Source of the DNA: Bartonella sp. A05
Lineage (GTDB): Bacteria; Pseudomonadota; Alphaproteobacteria; Rhizobiales; Rhizobiaceae
DNA: 64,000 nt
Assembly (NCBI RefSeq): GCF_026930145.1
Contig: NZ_JANHOJ010000002.1
Coordinates: forward strand, 186,001-250,000
Reading direction: 5' to 3'
The position numbers were made by a program, and so were the translations under genes. The notes under the pieces were generated by a model, which was given only the letters and a program-made list of their open reading frames with translations, was not told the DNA's origin and did no database searches. Position 1 is the first letter of the stretch, and each line of letters opens with the position of its first letter. Of this stretch, positions 18,507 through 29,002 are shown piece after piece.

Positions 18507-19934
18507 TCACCTCTTTTTCGCACATTCTGCGAAAGGATTATCCGATGCTCGTAGCGATATCCGAATTGGGACACCAAGCATATTAAATGTATCGCGCAAT
18601 CCATTAGAAAGATAACGTACATATGATTGAGGCATAGCTCCCGGACGTGAACAAGAAATCATAAACCCAGGAGGACGTGTTTTAATCTGTGTTATATATT
18701 TAACCTTAAGTCGACGCCCAGAAATTGCCGGCGGTGGATGGTGTGCCACGACAGTTTCCAGCCAACGATTAAGTTTTCCCGTCGAAATACGACGATTCCA
18801 GACACGATGAACCATCGTTATATTTTCCATGAGCTTATCAATTCCTTGGCCATATTGACCGGATAAAGGAACAGCTCTTAAACCACAAACTTGAGGAAGA
18901 AGGCGCGCACATTTTTCGTGCAAATCAGCCAATGTCTCCTGACGGTTCTGAACAAGATCCCATTTATTGAAAGCAATAATGGGAACACGTCCCTCACGAA
19001 TCACAAGATCAACAATTTGTAAATCTTGCTTTTCAAAAGGCATCGTTACATCAAAAACAATCACCACAACTTCCGCAAAACGGATCGCACGTAAAGTATC
19101 TGCAACAGAAAGTTTTTCTAACTTTTCTTGAATTTTTGATTTGCGACGCAAACCCGCAGTATCAAAAAGCTTAATATGACGATTACGCCATTCCCAATCC
19201 ACAGAGATAGAATCACGCGTAATACCGGCTTCAGGTCCAGTCAACAAACGATCTTGCCCCAACATACTATTGATAAGCGTTGACTTTCCTGTATTTGGAC
19301 GACCAGCAACTGCTATCCGAATGGGCTTGTTTTCATCGTAAATAGGATCTTCTGCTTCCAAATCATTAATATCATCACCAACAGATGCGGGCTGTGCAGT
19401 AACGCGTTCTTCTTTTATGCTTTTTTCAAAAGCTTTCTCTTGACCAACAGCATCTGCAATTGCATCACGAAGATCCGAAAGACCCAAACCATGTTCAGCA
19501 GATATGGAACAAGGCTCACCTAATCCCAAAGACCATGCCTCATACGCCCCTCCTACTGCCGCTTTCGACTCAGATTTATTGGCAACAAGCACAATTGGTT
19601 TTCCTGATTTGCGAACTAAAGAAGCAAATTCTAAATCACTTGGCGTAATCCCGCTCTTCGCATCAAGCATAAACAAAATGAGATCTGCTTCATCGATAGC
19701 AATCTTTGTCTGAAAACGCATACGACCTTCAAGTGTATAGTCACCTGCTTCTTCCAAACCCGCCGTATCAATCACATCAAAACGTAGATCTTGAAGCCTT
19801 GCAGCATGAACACGCCGATCACGCGTGACACCCGGCTTATCATCAACCAAAGCCAATTTTTGCCCAACCAGACGATTAAACAGGGTTGACTTTCCAACAT
19901 TGGGGCGACCAACTATAGCAATGGTAAGGCTCAT
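18507..19934 (-). CDS. der: Ribosome-assembly GTPase Der (EngA)
   Basis: Tandem-GTPase protein required for 50S maturation. The first G domain has [12 protein letters not shown] (about 8-19), DTAGLEEAG and ANKSES as the G4 motif. The second begins about residue 205 with [13 protein letters not shown], followed by [10 protein letters not shown] and FNKWDL. An acidic linker ([18 protein letters not shown]) separates them, and a KH-like C-terminal domain ends near RASDNPF. At 475 residues it fits alphaproteobacterial Der. It follows the YfgM-like gene by four bases, so the two are co-transcribed. Confidence 0.96.
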   Translation of the reverse strand: MSLTIAIVGRPNVGKSTLFNRLVGQKLALVDDKPGVTRDRRVHAARLQDLRFDVIDTAGLEEAGDYTLEGRMRFQTKIAIDEADLILFMLDAKSGITPSDLEFASLVRKSGKPIVLVANKSESKAAVGGAYEAWSLGLGEPCSISAEHGLGLSDLRDAIADAVGQEKAFEKSIKEERVTAQPASVGDDINDLEAEDPIYDENKPIRIAVAGRPNTGKSTLINSMLGQDRLLTGPEAGITRDSISVDWEWRNRHIKLFDTAGLRRKSKIQEKLEKLSVADTLRAIRFAEVVVIVFDVTMPFEKQDLQIVDLVIREGRVPIIAFNKWDLVQNRQETLADLHEKCARLLPQVCGLRAVPLSGQYGQGIDKLMENITMVHRVWNRRISTGKLNRWLETVVAHHPPPAISGRRLKVKYITQIKTRPPGFMISCSRPGAMPQSYVRYLSNGLRDTFNMLGVPIRISLRASDNPFAECAKKR

Positions 19935-19938
19935 TAAT

Positions 19939-20610
19939 TTACCTCTTATTTGCCTTCCCCATAGATTGAAGAAGCTCCAGCATAATTTTTGCCCGCTCTG
20001 TTATTTTTATCCCTAAAGAACCTTCTTCAAAAATTTTCTGAAAATAAGAGACCGCATCATCCATCTGATTAGCTTTATAAGCAGCTAAGCCCAAAGCTTC
20101 TCTTGCAGATAGGTGCATAGGATCACTATCATTTGCCATATCTTCGACGCGTTTTTTCACATCATCCAATGTTCCTGTATCAACGAGAATATAAGCCGCT
20201 CGAATTTTTGCAACTTTCCGCAAGATTAACGGCGCTTTTTCATCAGCTGCAACCGCGTCAAATGTCTCCACTGATTTAACAGCATCACCTTGCTCCATCA
20301 GTAAAGATGCCTCACGTAAACGAGCAAGAAAAGGATATGCCCCAAAATCAGACGCTTTAACCTTTTCCAATTGCCCCATAGCCTCATCAAAATCATGTGA
20401 ACCCGCTAAATCAAGGCTTTTTATAAATGCATCACCAAGAGCGCTTGCCTTATTCATTTGCTTATAATGATAAATTTGATACACAGTCACTGAGAGCACT
20501 AAAACAATAGCCGCAACAATAACCCACAAACCATAACGTTTCCAAAAAGAAAAAAACTTTTCTTGGCGGAACTCTGTATTAACTTCAGTAATAAAACTAT
20601 CATAAGACAT
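19939..20610 (-). CDS. YfgM-like membrane-anchored TPR protein
   Basis: A cytoplasmic N-terminus of about 27 residues (ending [13 protein letters not shown]) precedes one membrane helix ([20 protein letters not shown]) and a helical domain of TPR-like repeats to residue 223. This matches the TPR_21/YfgM family, associated in E. coli with the SecYEG translocon and periplasmic chaperones. The pairing with der is a known conserved neighbourhood (yfgM-bamB-der in E. coli); here bamB is absent between them. The specific role is inferred. Confidence 0.78.
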   Translation of the reverse strand: MSYDSFITEVNTEFRQEKFFSFWKRYGLWVIVAAIVLVLSVTVYQIYHYKQMNKASALGDAFIKSLDLAGSHDFDEAMGQLEKVKASDFGAYPFLARLREASLLMEQGDAVKSVETFDAVAADEKAPLILRKVAKIRAAYILVDTGTLDDVKKRVEDMANDSDPMHLSAREALGLAAYKANQMDDAVSYFQKIFEEGSLGIKITERAKIMLELLQSMGKANKR

Positions 20611-20986
20611 ATATACGACCTTAGAAAAAAGTTTAATCTCCGTATTTTACGCATAAATGAACAAAGATGGTAGTCCTAATCAACTAAAAATCTCACAATG
20701 ATCCATTGATTAACTGAAAATAACAAATACTTGCACCAATTAAAAACTCTGGAACTGCCTCTTAATTGATATAACAAACTTTACCTAACCTAACCTATAT
20801 ACCTTATAGATAATAACACAAATTTACGTCAGCTCATCAAAAAGCCCCAAAACGATGAGCCACCTGTTGCATTCTGCCTTATCTCAACACGCAACACTGC
20901 ATAATAGCAAGAGGCAGAACATCATATAATCATTTTGGCGACTGTTTTCTCCACACACAAATACCATTAAAACAGCAAAAAATGTT
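20611..20986. other. Intergenic region with hairpins downstream of SLC13 transporter
   Basis: No gene is seen in this 376-base gap. Arms GCTCATC (20832-20838) and GATGAGC (20854-20860) form a 7-base stem with a 15-base loop. Just upstream on the minus strand a longer-range pair TTCTGCC/GGCAGAA is present. Neither has a T-run. Together they may end the transporter transcript. A short CCTAA triplication lies near 20785. Confidence 0.4.
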
Positions 20987-22759
20987 TTATTGTAATGGCC
21001 AAATCCACATTAACATTGGAACTGCAACAATTGCGACTAATACTGCTAACGGCGCCCCCAAACGCGGATAATCATTAAAACGATAACCACCCGGCCCCAT
21101 CACCAACATATTACATTGATGTCCAATAGGCGTGAGGAACTCGCACCCAGCACCAATGGCAACAGCCATCAGAAAAGCTTCGGGCTTATAATGAAGAGAA
21201 TGAGCAAAACTGGATGCGATTGGTGCCACCATCATCACTGTTGCTGCATTATTCAAAAACGGTGTCACAAGCATTGCTGTAACCAACATAAGCGCCAATG
21301 CCCCAGAAGGCGGCAGGAACACTGCTACTTGACTAAGCCAATAACCGATGAGATCCGTACATCCTGTTTTCTCTAACGCTTCACTCACCGGAATAAGAGC
21401 CGCTAATAATATCAGAATTTGACCATCTAAAGCCTGATACACGTCACGCACCGGAAGAACCCGACAAACAACCATCGCAGCAGCTGCAGAAAAAAAAGCA
21501 AACGCAACTGGAATGATCTGAAGAGCTGTCAAAATAATTGCTACGAACAAAATCGATAAAGATACAAGACCATGCCGTAAATTACCGAACACAATATTGC
21601 GTTTTGCTAAGGGAAGACATTTCAATTCTCGTAATACATTTGGAATAACTGTATCCTGTGCCTGCAAAACAATAACATCCCCAAGACGGAAAACAATATC
21701 ACCCAATTTTTCCCGCACTCTTTCCTGCTGACGACTTAACGCAAGTAAGTTCACATCATAGCGTTCAAAGAGAGAAAGCTTTTTAGCACTGATACCAATA
21801 AGAGGTGAATCATGTGTGATAACCGCCTCAATAATATCAATATTACTATCCTTATCGACTGTGGGAATGCTACGACCGGTCGAAAATTCTAAACGAGCTG
21901 AATTAATCACACTATCTAGCCCCTTATGCGACCCCTCCAACAAAACAATATCCTTCTCAGAAAAAACAAAATCCGGAAATGGTGAAATAGACACTTTGTT
22001 TCTAATGACTTGGATAACCATAACATCACCGCCCGATGGCTTAACAAGATCCATAATAGTTTTTCCCACAATCGGAGAATTAACTGGAATGTGGACTTCC
22101 AAAATATAATTACGAATATCAATAGCCTCGTTAAATGATACACCTGAACGCGTACGAATAGGCAAAAGCCAATAAAAAAACACCAAATACAATACACCAA
22201 CAGCAGCAACTGTTGCGCCAACTGGCGTAAAATCAAACATGGTAAAAGATGTCCCGACCAAGCGTTCTCGCATAGCCGAAACAACAACGTTTGGTGATGT
22301 ACCTATTTGTGTCATAAGACCACCCAACAAAGCAGCAAATGACATGGGCATTAGAAATACAGATGGTGAAACCTGAGAACGACGAGAAAACTGAAAAGCT
22401 ATTGGAAGCATAATAGCCAAAGCACCAATATTTTTAACAAAAGCTGACAAAATCGTAACAGAAATAACCAAAAAAACCAATTGAAGCCGGATTGACTTCA
22501 CATCTGGCCATAGCCGTTGAATAATAAATTCCATCACACCTGAGCGCGACACAGCCGCACTCACCACAAACACACTCCCCACAATAATGACAATATCATT
22601 ACTAAAACCGCTAAAAGCTTCCTTCGGGCTAACAAGACCAACAATACAAGAAATCAATAATGTACAAATAGCAACGATATCATAACGAAATCGATCCCAA
22701 ATAAAAACGATCATCATGATACCAATAATAGAAAACGCCATTATTTGATTTCCTGTCAT
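20987..22759 (-). CDS. SLC13/DASS-type anion permease with RCK_C (TrkA-C) domains
   Basis: A 590-residue inner-membrane transporter. Hydrophobic helices fill about 1-205, then a soluble insert of about 190 residues (210-400), then helices to the end. The insert has two TrkA-C-like modules, recognisable by LEVHIPVNSPIVGKTIMDLV...DIVLLEGS and EAVITHDSPLIGISAKKLSLFERYDVNLLAL...GDVIVLQAQD. Duplicated motifs NIGALAIMLPIAF and FLNNAATVMMVAPIA are the usual pair of substrate/sodium loops in the divalent-anion symporter family. The substrate (sulfate, dicarboxylate or other) is unknown. ATG at 22759 follows AGGAGGG. Confidence 0.85.
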   Translation of the reverse strand: MTGNQIMAFSIIGIMMIVFIWDRFRYDIVAICTLLISCIVGLVSPKEAFSGFSNDIVIIVGSVFVVSAAVSRSGVMEFIIQRLWPDVKSIRLQLVFLVISVTILSAFVKNIGALAIMLPIAFQFSRRSQVSPSVFLMPMSFAALLGGLMTQIGTSPNVVVSAMRERLVGTSFTMFDFTPVGATVAAVGVLYLVFFYWLLPIRTRSGVSFNEAIDIRNYILEVHIPVNSPIVGKTIMDLVKPSGGDVMVIQVIRNKVSISPFPDFVFSEKDIVLLEGSHKGLDSVINSARLEFSTGRSIPTVDKDSNIDIIEAVITHDSPLIGISAKKLSLFERYDVNLLALSRQQERVREKLGDIVFRLGDVIVLQAQDTVIPNVLRELKCLPLAKRNIVFGNLRHGLVSLSILFVAIILTALQIIPVAFAFFSAAAAMVVCRVLPVRDVYQALDGQILILLAALIPVSEALEKTGCTDLIGYWLSQVAVFLPPSGALALMLVTAMLVTPFLNNAATVMMVAPIASSFAHSLHYKPEAFLMAVAIGAGCEFLTPIGHQCNMLVMGPGGYRFNDYPRLGAPLAVLVAIVAVPMLMWIWPLQ

Positions 22760-23117
22760 AATACCCTCCTCTCTTTGTTAGCTGATGTGACAATAGCAAA
22801 CTTTATTTTTTAATTGTTTCACTCTTTAGTGACAAGATAAGATCAAATATAGCCTCTGCCTCAAAATGATCTAAATAATGCAAAAGATCATGAACAGCAC
22901 ATGCTCCTTTTATCATAGCTTTTGCAGAATACTGAAACCAAAGGAAATTAATGGCAGTTTATAAAAGCCTATTGAAAAAAAGATTAGAATTGTCTTACAT
23001 GCAAAAAGAAATAAAATGGGAGAGATATCGAATTCGTGTATACTATCTCTGAACTTTTATGGTTGCTTAAAAAGCTTATCTACACACTCGTATATAGTGA
23101 TAAAATCGAAAGAAAAA
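22760..23117. other. Divergent intergenic region with a short minus-strand open frame
   Basis: This 358-base gap separates the divergent SLC13 gene and the unknown membrane protein. It carries an uninterrupted 37-codon minus-strand frame from ATG at 22916 to TAA at 22803 (begins MIKGACAVHDLLHYL), open for 13 more codons upstream without a start. No ribosome-binding site is seen, so it is either a remnant or chance. Promoters for both flanking genes should lie here. Confidence 0.35.
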
Positions 23118-24818
23118 ATGATGGTCAATCTTCATGATAGAGTTCAAAAGAACAACAGGTACTGGCTAACCTATATTGTTGGATTTATCGCTATTTCGAT
23201 AATCATAATTGTCGGTGGTTTTTATATGGTAAAACCTTATCTCGATAGTTTTGTACAACAGGAAATAGCCCGCCGCTCTATCAACGCAGAGACATCTGAA
23301 GTGAGCATCATAGGACGAGTTAACTTGACAAATGTCACTGTACCGGTTCCAGCAGATATGTCACTTAAAATTAAATCCGTTTCAGGCCGTCCTCCTATTG
23401 CCTTCATTCCTGGTGTTTTCACACTTTATGATGTTGATTTGAAGTATAAAAACATTCATGTACAAATCCCCAAAATTTCTATCAATAATGTATCCTTAAA
23501 AGGAAAAGATAAAACGATTACATCTCGTTTTTTGCAATCACTTATGCGGATTGATATCGCATCAATTATTGCGCCAGATGTACAAATTTCCATAGGACAC
23601 AAGAATACAGAAACATTCAACATCAAGAATTTTCAGCTCTCTAATTTTAAAAATGGTCTCATTCGTTCTGTTGGAATCAAAAATATAATCACCAAGACAA
23701 ATCTAGCAACGACAAATACAGATGATCCAAAACTGGTACGTCTGATTGCTCAAAGCGACGCAATGCAAGCACATGATATTAACATCAGCTATGCTTATTC
23801 TATCCTCTTTGGTGAAAATAAACAGACGAATCAAAGCAAAACCGTTACTGGCTCCATCGTACTCGAAAATATGATCATTGATCTTTTCACGGAAAAAGAA
23901 AAAAAATCTTCTTTCTCGTTTGGCAAATTTCAAACATCGGGTCTAAAAATGGCACCGCTCGAACAAGCGTCTAAGAAACTTGTCCAAGACTATCTTAACG
24001 CAATCAAAACAAACGATCATGTTGCTAAAAAATCAGCACAAAATGCACTTCTCATAGCCAGCCTCTCAGCCATTACCTCAGTTAATGCCCAAATTGATAA
24101 AGCAGCTATTGATATTCCACAGATAAAAGCAACTCTCGAAACATTTCAATTAAAACCAAGCCAATGGCAACAACACATACCACAAAAACTTGTTCTTTCA
24201 CTCAAGGGACTTTCAATATTCCCTACGAAAATAGAAAAACAAGACATAGATTTCTTCAAAAATATGGACTTTGAACGTCTTTATTTGTCAGGAGAACTTG
24301 ATGCTTCTTACAATGAAAAAAAACAAACACTGCTTCTTAATGCCATATCTTTCAACATAGAAAATATCGGCTCTGGGAAAATATCCGCGAAAATTATTAA
24401 TGTTGATAAAGCATTGTTTTCTGGTCAAAAAGATGCAATGATTGTTGCCTCTCAAGACCTTGGCGTAACCGAAATTGATATGCATTATACTGACGCTGGC
24501 TTTATTGATAAACTCTTTTCTTATCTTGCGCAGAGTTTTAACGATGATACACACGATCTCAAACAAGAGCTTTATGACGATTTATATCTCATTATGACAC
24601 GAAGTATCGAATTGTTGCTCAAAGATCATAAAGAAGCAAAAAATATTTCAAAATATTTCGGGGATTTTGCTAAAAATCCAAAAACATTAATAATTAAAAT
24701 AAAAGCAAAAGATAACAAAGGACTGACAAAAAATGACCTCGAAACTGCCCTGCAAAATGATTTATCAACCGTTCTGAATAAAGTAAATATAACCGTAACA
24801 AATGAAACATCTAACTAA
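23118..24818 (+). CDS. Membrane-anchored protein of unknown function, AsmA-like layout
   Basis: Not recognised. About 18 polar residues precede one strong membrane helix (YIVGFIAISIIIIVGGFYMV). Then come about 520 residues, predicted periplasmic, rich in short alternating hydrophobic segments such as VSIIGRVNLTNVTVPVPADM and LYDVDLKYKNIHVQIPKISI. A single N-terminal anchor followed by repeated beta-like strands resembles AsmA-type lipid-transfer or DUF945-type proteins, but no signature motif is visible. ATG at 23118 is preferred; the frame is open to an ATG at 23016, but that extension precedes the membrane anchor with no Shine-Dalgarno. An A/T-rich hairpin overlaps the stop codon. Confidence 0.7.
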   Translation: MMVNLHDRVQKNNRYWLTYIVGFIAISIIIIVGGFYMVKPYLDSFVQQEIARRSINAETSEVSIIGRVNLTNVTVPVPADMSLKIKSVSGRPPIAFIPGVFTLYDVDLKYKNIHVQIPKISINNVSLKGKDKTITSRFLQSLMRIDIASIIAPDVQISIGHKNTETFNIKNFQLSNFKNGLIRSVGIKNIITKTNLATTNTDDPKLVRLIAQSDAMQAHDINISYAYSILFGENKQTNQSKTVTGSIVLENMIIDLFTEKEKKSSFSFGKFQTSGLKMAPLEQASKKLVQDYLNAIKTNDHVAKKSAQNALLIASLSAITSVNAQIDKAAIDIPQIKATLETFQLKPSQWQQHIPQKLVLSLKGLSIFPTKIEKQDIDFFKNMDFERLYLSGELDASYNEKKQTLLLNAISFNIENIGSGKISAKIINVDKALFSGQKDAMIVASQDLGVTEIDMHYTDAGFIDKLFSYLAQSFNDDTHDLKQELYDDLYLIMTRSIELLLKDHKEAKNISKYFGDFAKNPKTLIIKIKAKDNKGLTKNDLETALQNDLSTVLNKVNITVTNETSN

Positions 24819-24836
24819 AAAACACGGCTGTTTTTT
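24817..24836 (+). terminator. A/T-rich hairpin at end of the unknown membrane-protein gene
   Basis: AAAAAACA (24817-24824) pairs with TGTTTTTT (24829-24836) around a CGGC loop, immediately at the stop codon, and provides its own T-run. It is a plausible weak intrinsic terminator. Confidence 0.5.
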
Positions 24837-24970
24837 AAAGCGATAACTCATTACATATCATTAAAAATTATTATTCCTATTTTGTTCTTTTATATGATAC
24901 CATAAGGTCATACATGATAATCCCCATAACAAGTATATATTGAGCAAAAGTCGATATTTGGAGTTACTTT

Positions 24971-26329
24971 ATGCCTGATTTATCCTCAAATCGCTTACCA
25001 AATCGTGCTTCTCGTGTTACGAAGCGAGCGCTCTCTGCTATCGAACGTTTTCTCCATATCGAAGCTCTTAGTGGTATCGTTCTTTTATTAACAGCAGCTT
25101 CTGCACTTATTCTTGCAAATTCTGAATATTCTTCTTTTTATAAAGCCTTCTGGCATACATCTCTTGGTTTTAACTTTGGCAATTTCACTTTATCACGAGA
25201 TTTACATTTTTGGGTCAATGATGCTCTTATGACCGTATTTTTTCTTGTTGCAGGAATGGAAATTCGACGAGAAATTTACGAAGGCGCTCTTGCTGACTTT
25301 AGACAAGCAACTCTACCAATTGTCGCTGCAATAGGTGGTGTTTGTCTTCCTGCTATTATTTACTTCGGCTTTAACTTAAATGGTGGTCTTATCTATGGTT
25401 GGGCTGTGCCTACGGCTACTGATATTGCCTTTGCCTTAGGCATCCTTGCTCTTCTTGGAAAAGCAATTCCTGCCAATCTTCATATTATTCTTTTATCATT
25501 AGCAATTATTGACGATATCATTGCCGTTCTGATTATTGCATTTTTCTATTCAACCAATATTGATCCTAGTGGCTTGACCATTGCTGCAGCAGGCATCGCC
25601 TTAGTGTTATTCTTTCAATGGATTGGGTTCGCATCAGCATGGTTATACGTTCTGCCTGGTACCATCATCTGGTGGGGATTATTAATAACAGGTGTTCATC
25701 CATCACTCGCTGGTGTCATTTTAGGTATGATGACGCCGGTTTTGCCAACACGTCATCTTGTGTCTCCAATCACAATGCTCAGCAATGCAGTCAAAACACT
25801 CCAAGAAAAAAATACGAGTACAGATCTGCATCATATCGCAAAAACATTGAAAACAATGCGCAAAGGACAACGCGATCTCATGGCACCTGTAATACGTGTT
25901 CAAAAAGCATTACATCCATGGGTGGCATATGGCATTATGCCAATTTTTGCCTTTGCAAATGCGGGCGTCAGTTTTGAAAATTTTGACCTTTCTTCCGATA
26001 CATCATTCTTGATCGTTCTCGGTATTATCATTGGTTTATGTGTTGGTAAACCGCTTGGTATTATAGCCGCTAGCTATCTGGCAGTCAAATCAGGCCTATG
26101 CCGCCTTCCTTCCAATGCAACATGGGCAGGCATATTACTTATTGGATTTTTAGCAGGGATTGGCTTTACAATGTCAATTTTTGTTTCAATGTTGGCTTTT
26201 AAAGACATTGTCCAGCTTGATTCTGCAAAAATTGGCGTACTTTGTGGATCCGGTTTATCTGCCCTTTTCGGCCTTGGATATGGATTTATTTACATCAAAA
26301 GCAATAAAAAAGCACAAAATAAATCTTAA
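24971..26329 (+). CDS. nhaA: Na+/H+ antiporter NhaA
   Basis: Electrogenic inner-membrane antiporter for sodium and pH homeostasis. It has about twelve helices in 452 residues. The ion-binding aspartate pair is in LAIIDDIIAVLIIAFFYS (about 180-197) and the unwound-helix region is GWAVPTATDIAFALGILALLG. MTVFFLVAGMEIRREI near the N-terminus and GIGFTMSIFVSMLAF near the C-terminus are typical. It is about 60 residues longer than E. coli NhaA, mainly at the N-terminus and in a cytoplasmic loop (KNTSTDLHHIAKTLKTMRK). It is an isolated gene with its own 150-base leader. Confidence 0.95.
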   Translation: MPDLSSNRLPNRASRVTKRALSAIERFLHIEALSGIVLLLTAASALILANSEYSSFYKAFWHTSLGFNFGNFTLSRDLHFWVNDALMTVFFLVAGMEIRREIYEGALADFRQATLPIVAAIGGVCLPAIIYFGFNLNGGLIYGWAVPTATDIAFALGILALLGKAIPANLHIILLSLAIIDDIIAVLIIAFFYSTNIDPSGLTIAAAGIALVLFFQWIGFASAWLYVLPGTIIWWGLLITGVHPSLAGVILGMMTPVLPTRHLVSPITMLSNAVKTLQEKNTSTDLHHIAKTLKTMRKGQRDLMAPVIRVQKALHPWVAYGIMPIFAFANAGVSFENFDLSSDTSFLIVLGIIIGLCVGKPLGIIAASYLAVKSGLCRLPSNATWAGILLIGFLAGIGFTMSIFVSMLAFKDIVQLDSAKIGVLCGSGLSALFGLGYGFIYIKSNKKAQNKS

Positions 26330-26811
26330 TGAATCCAACGCTAATTAAACCCCAATGATAACTAAATCCTTTGAGCGGAACTTTTAAAAGTTTCGCTTAG
26401 TCATTTCAGTATAGATTTTCTTACAATCACATCAAAAAATAAGATAAAAAATATTCTTGTAAGCACCATCTCATTTATTTTATTCAAAAAGATATATGAT
26501 CATCGAATGAGAATTTTAACACTTAAGAGCACAATCTTTCCATTTTAGGTTTCTCAAATGCAGCCAACAACCGTTCTTGCAAAACCTTGACTCTCAACCT
26601 AATATCATGTCTTTCATTCAGCATATGCGTATGCATCGAAACAGATAATGAGCATGTGTGCGCTCTTTCTTTAAAAAGACTTAAAAGCTTTTAACAACTC
26701 TGCACATTAGAATAGACTATAGAATCTATAAATCACCAAAACAAACTACGCAATCCACGGGCTCTAGAGTAAACTATTTTTATTTGGAAGCTGTGTTAAA
26801 ATAAAAAACGC
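26330..26811. other. Intergenic region between convergent nhaA and lysC
   Basis: This 482-base gap between convergent genes has a perfect 12-base stem (26374-26385 with 26386-26397, one G-T pair), about 45 bases after nhaA and without a T-run; it probably ends the nhaA transcript. A 37-codon minus-strand frame (26523-26636) with protein-like composition is described separately. Nothing else is recognised. Confidence 0.5.
26523..26636 (-). pseudogene. Possible gene remnant or small ORF downstream of lysC
   Basis: Not recognised. From ATG at 26636 to TAA at 26523 the frame encodes 37 residues, with a charged helix-like middle (MLNERHDIRLRVKVLQERLL) and end (AAFEKPKMERLCS). The frame stays open 18 codons further upstream. 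No ribosome-binding site is present. The charged, low-hydrophobic composition looks more like true coding sequence than chance, so a decayed 3' end of a lost gene is possible. Confidence 0.25.
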
Positions 26812-28050
26812 TTACCCTCTATCAAGGCCATAAACAGCATGTAATGTCCTAACTGCAAGTTCAGTATAAACACTATCAATCAGAACAGAAATCTTAATCT
26901 CTGAAGTAGTGATTGCCCGAATATTAATACCTTTTTCAGCCAAAGCTTTAAATGCTGTAGCAGCAACGCCCGCATGGCTGCGCATTCCAATACCAATAAT
27001 AGAAATCTTGGCAAGATCACTCTCAGACTGAAGAACGTCAAAACCAATTTCTTTACGATTTTTCTCAAGAAGTGCAACAGCCTTATCAACATCAACTGAT
27101 GGTACAGTAAAAGTCATATCGGTCTTTGAACCATCTTCAGAGATATTCTGCACAATCATATCAACATTAATGCGTTTTTCAGCTAAAGGGCCAAAAATTG
27201 CTGCTGAAATACCCGGACGATCTGCAAGCCGACGGAGTGAAATTTGAGCTTCATCTTTAGCAAAAGCAATACCAGTAACATTCTGTTGTTCCACAATTTC
27301 ATCCTCATCACAAATAAGTGTTCCATCCTCCATACTCAAAGCATCGGGATCCTCAAAACTTGATCGCACGAAAGTTCGAACTTTATGAACCATAGCCAAT
27401 TCAACAGAACGAACCTGCAAGACTTTAGCTCCAAGAGAAGCCATTTCAAGCATTTCCTCAAAAGCTACTTTCGATAAACGACGTGCTTTAGGTTCTACGC
27501 GCGGATCAGTTGTATAAACACCGTCTACATCTGTATAAATATCACAGCGATCAGCTTGAATCGCTTCTGCCACTGCAACAGCACTTGTATCTGATCCACC
27601 GCGTCCTAAAGTAGAAACCCGATTACCTGGAGCTAACCCCTGAAAACCAGCTATAACCGCAACCTGCCCTTCTCGAAAACGCTGTATCAAAAAAGAGCCA
27701 TCAATATCTGTAATTCGCGCACCACTATGCGCGTTATCCGTATAAATAGGAATTTGCCAACCGAGCCATGAGCGAGCATTCACCCCCATTTCCTGGAGTG
27801 CAATAGCCAGTAAACCTGCTGTTACCTGTTCACCAGAAGAAACAATCACATCATATTCATAAGCATCATGCATTGGTGAAGCATCACGCGCCCATTGAAC
27901 CAACTCATTGGTTTTTCCAGCCATGGCCGACACCACCACAGCAACTTCATTGCCTGCATCAACTTCTTTTTTAACATGCCGTGCAACATTACGAATGCGT
28001 TCAATATTTGCGACAGATGTTCCACCAAACTTCATAACAATACGCGCCAT
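26812..28050 (-). CDS. lysC: Aspartate kinase
   Basis: First enzyme of the aspartate pathway (lysine, threonine, methionine, diaminopimelate). The kinase domain opens with VMKFGGTSVANIERI (about 5-19) and has VSAMAGKTNELV, LGRGGSDTSAVAVA and the TDVDGVYTTDPRVEPKARRL block. Residues from about 265 form two ACT domains (ITGIAFAKDEAQISLRRL and ISIIGIGMRSHAGVAATAF) that bind effector amino acids, so feedback inhibition by lysine and/or threonine is expected. At 412 residues it has standard length. It is divergent from ubiG. Confidence 0.96.
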   Translation of the reverse strand: MARIVMKFGGTSVANIERIRNVARHVKKEVDAGNEVAVVVSAMAGKTNELVQWARDASPMHDAYEYDVIVSSGEQVTAGLLAIALQEMGVNARSWLGWQIPIYTDNAHSGARITDIDGSFLIQRFREGQVAVIAGFQGLAPGNRVSTLGRGGSDTSAVAVAEAIQADRCDIYTDVDGVYTTDPRVEPKARRLSKVAFEEMLEMASLGAKVLQVRSVELAMVHKVRTFVRSSFEDPDALSMEDGTLICDEDEIVEQQNVTGIAFAKDEAQISLRRLADRPGISAAIFGPLAEKRINVDMIVQNISEDGSKTDMTFTVPSVDVDKAVALLEKNRKEIGFDVLQSESDLAKISIIGIGMRSHAGVAATAFKALAEKGINIRAITTSEIKISVLIDSVYTELAVRTLHAVYGLDRG

Positions 28051-28236
28051 TTATGACACTCTTACATTTTTTATTTCAAACAACAGTGAGAATAAGGTTT
28101 CCCAGCATATAAAATTGCCTTTTGACATAACGAATATCAATCATTTTCGCAAGTCTAGCATATGCACGTTAATTTATACTTGACTTTAAAAGGAATCCAT
28201 TTGACTTGATAGAGTTGACAATAAAAGGAGGGCGTC

Positions 28237-28983
28237 ATGATAGATGAAACGCACACAACAATTGATCAAAAAGAAATTGATCATTTTTCGCGTATTGCTG
28301 CTGAATGGTGGGATCCACAAGGAAAGTTTCGTCCGCTTCATAAATTCAATCCAATACGTCTTGCCTATATTAAAGAAAAAATCTGCCTCGCATTTGATCG
28401 TGATCCTCACTCACTCACGCCTTTTAAAAATTTAAAGCTTCTTGATATCGGCTGTGGAGGTGGTTTGTTATGCGAACCGATGGCGCGTCTTGGAGCAATC
28501 GTCGTAGGAGCAGATGCTGCGCAGACCAATATTGAAGTCGCAAAAATGCATGCAATCCAAAGTGGTCTTTCAATTGATTATCGCACCACTACCGCAGAAA
28601 CACTTGCAGAGGAAGGCGAACAATTTGATGTAATTCTCAATATGGAAGTTGTTGAGCATGTTGCTGATGTTAATCTTTTCTTATCAGCTACAGCTAAAAT
28701 GCTCAAACCCCAAGGGCTGATGTTTGTTTCAACACTCAATCGTACTTGGAAAGCATGGGGTCTAGCCATTATAGGTGCTGAATATATTTTACGCTGGCTT
28801 CCCAAAGGAACGCATGACTATAAAAAATTTCTGAAACCTCAAGAACTTAAAAATCGGCTATTCAAAGATGCCATAACTGTCATTGATGAGACCGGTATTA
28901 CTTATAATCCATTCAATGACAGCTGGAATCGCTCACAAGATATGGATGTTAACTACATCCTCCTTGCAAAACGGCTTAAATAA
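28237..28983 (+). CDS. ubiG: Ubiquinone O-methyltransferase UbiG
   Basis: SAM-dependent enzyme carrying out both O-methylations in ubiquinone synthesis. The N-terminus ([29 protein letters not shown], split as [15 protein letters not shown] and [13 protein letters not shown]) is the UbiG signature. SAM motif I is [20 protein letters not shown] (about 68-87), followed by [10 protein letters not shown] and [19 protein letters not shown]. At 248 residues it is the normal size. ATG at 28237 follows AGGAGGG. It ends 20 bases before the convergent grxC. It belongs to the same pathway as ubiA and the polyprenyl synthase in this window. Confidence 0.96.
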   Translation: MIDETHTTIDQKEIDHFSRIAAEWWDPQGKFRPLHKFNPIRLAYIKEKICLAFDRDPHSLTPFKNLKLLDIGCGGGLLCEPMARLGAIVVGADAAQTNIEVAKMHAIQSGLSIDYRTTTAETLAEEGEQFDVILNMEVVEHVADVNLFLSATAKMLKPQGLMFVSTLNRTWKAWGLAIIGAEYILRWLPKGTHDYKKFLKPQELKNRLFKDAITVIDETGITYNPFNDSWNRSQDMDVNYILLAKRLK

Positions 28984-29002
28984 ATTACCTTAATGAAACA
29001 CG

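Noticed and set aside
23016-23117. Longer N-terminus for the unknown membrane protein
   Set aside because: Adds 34 residues without a ribosome-binding site; the ATG at 23118 gives a normal short lead before the membrane helix.
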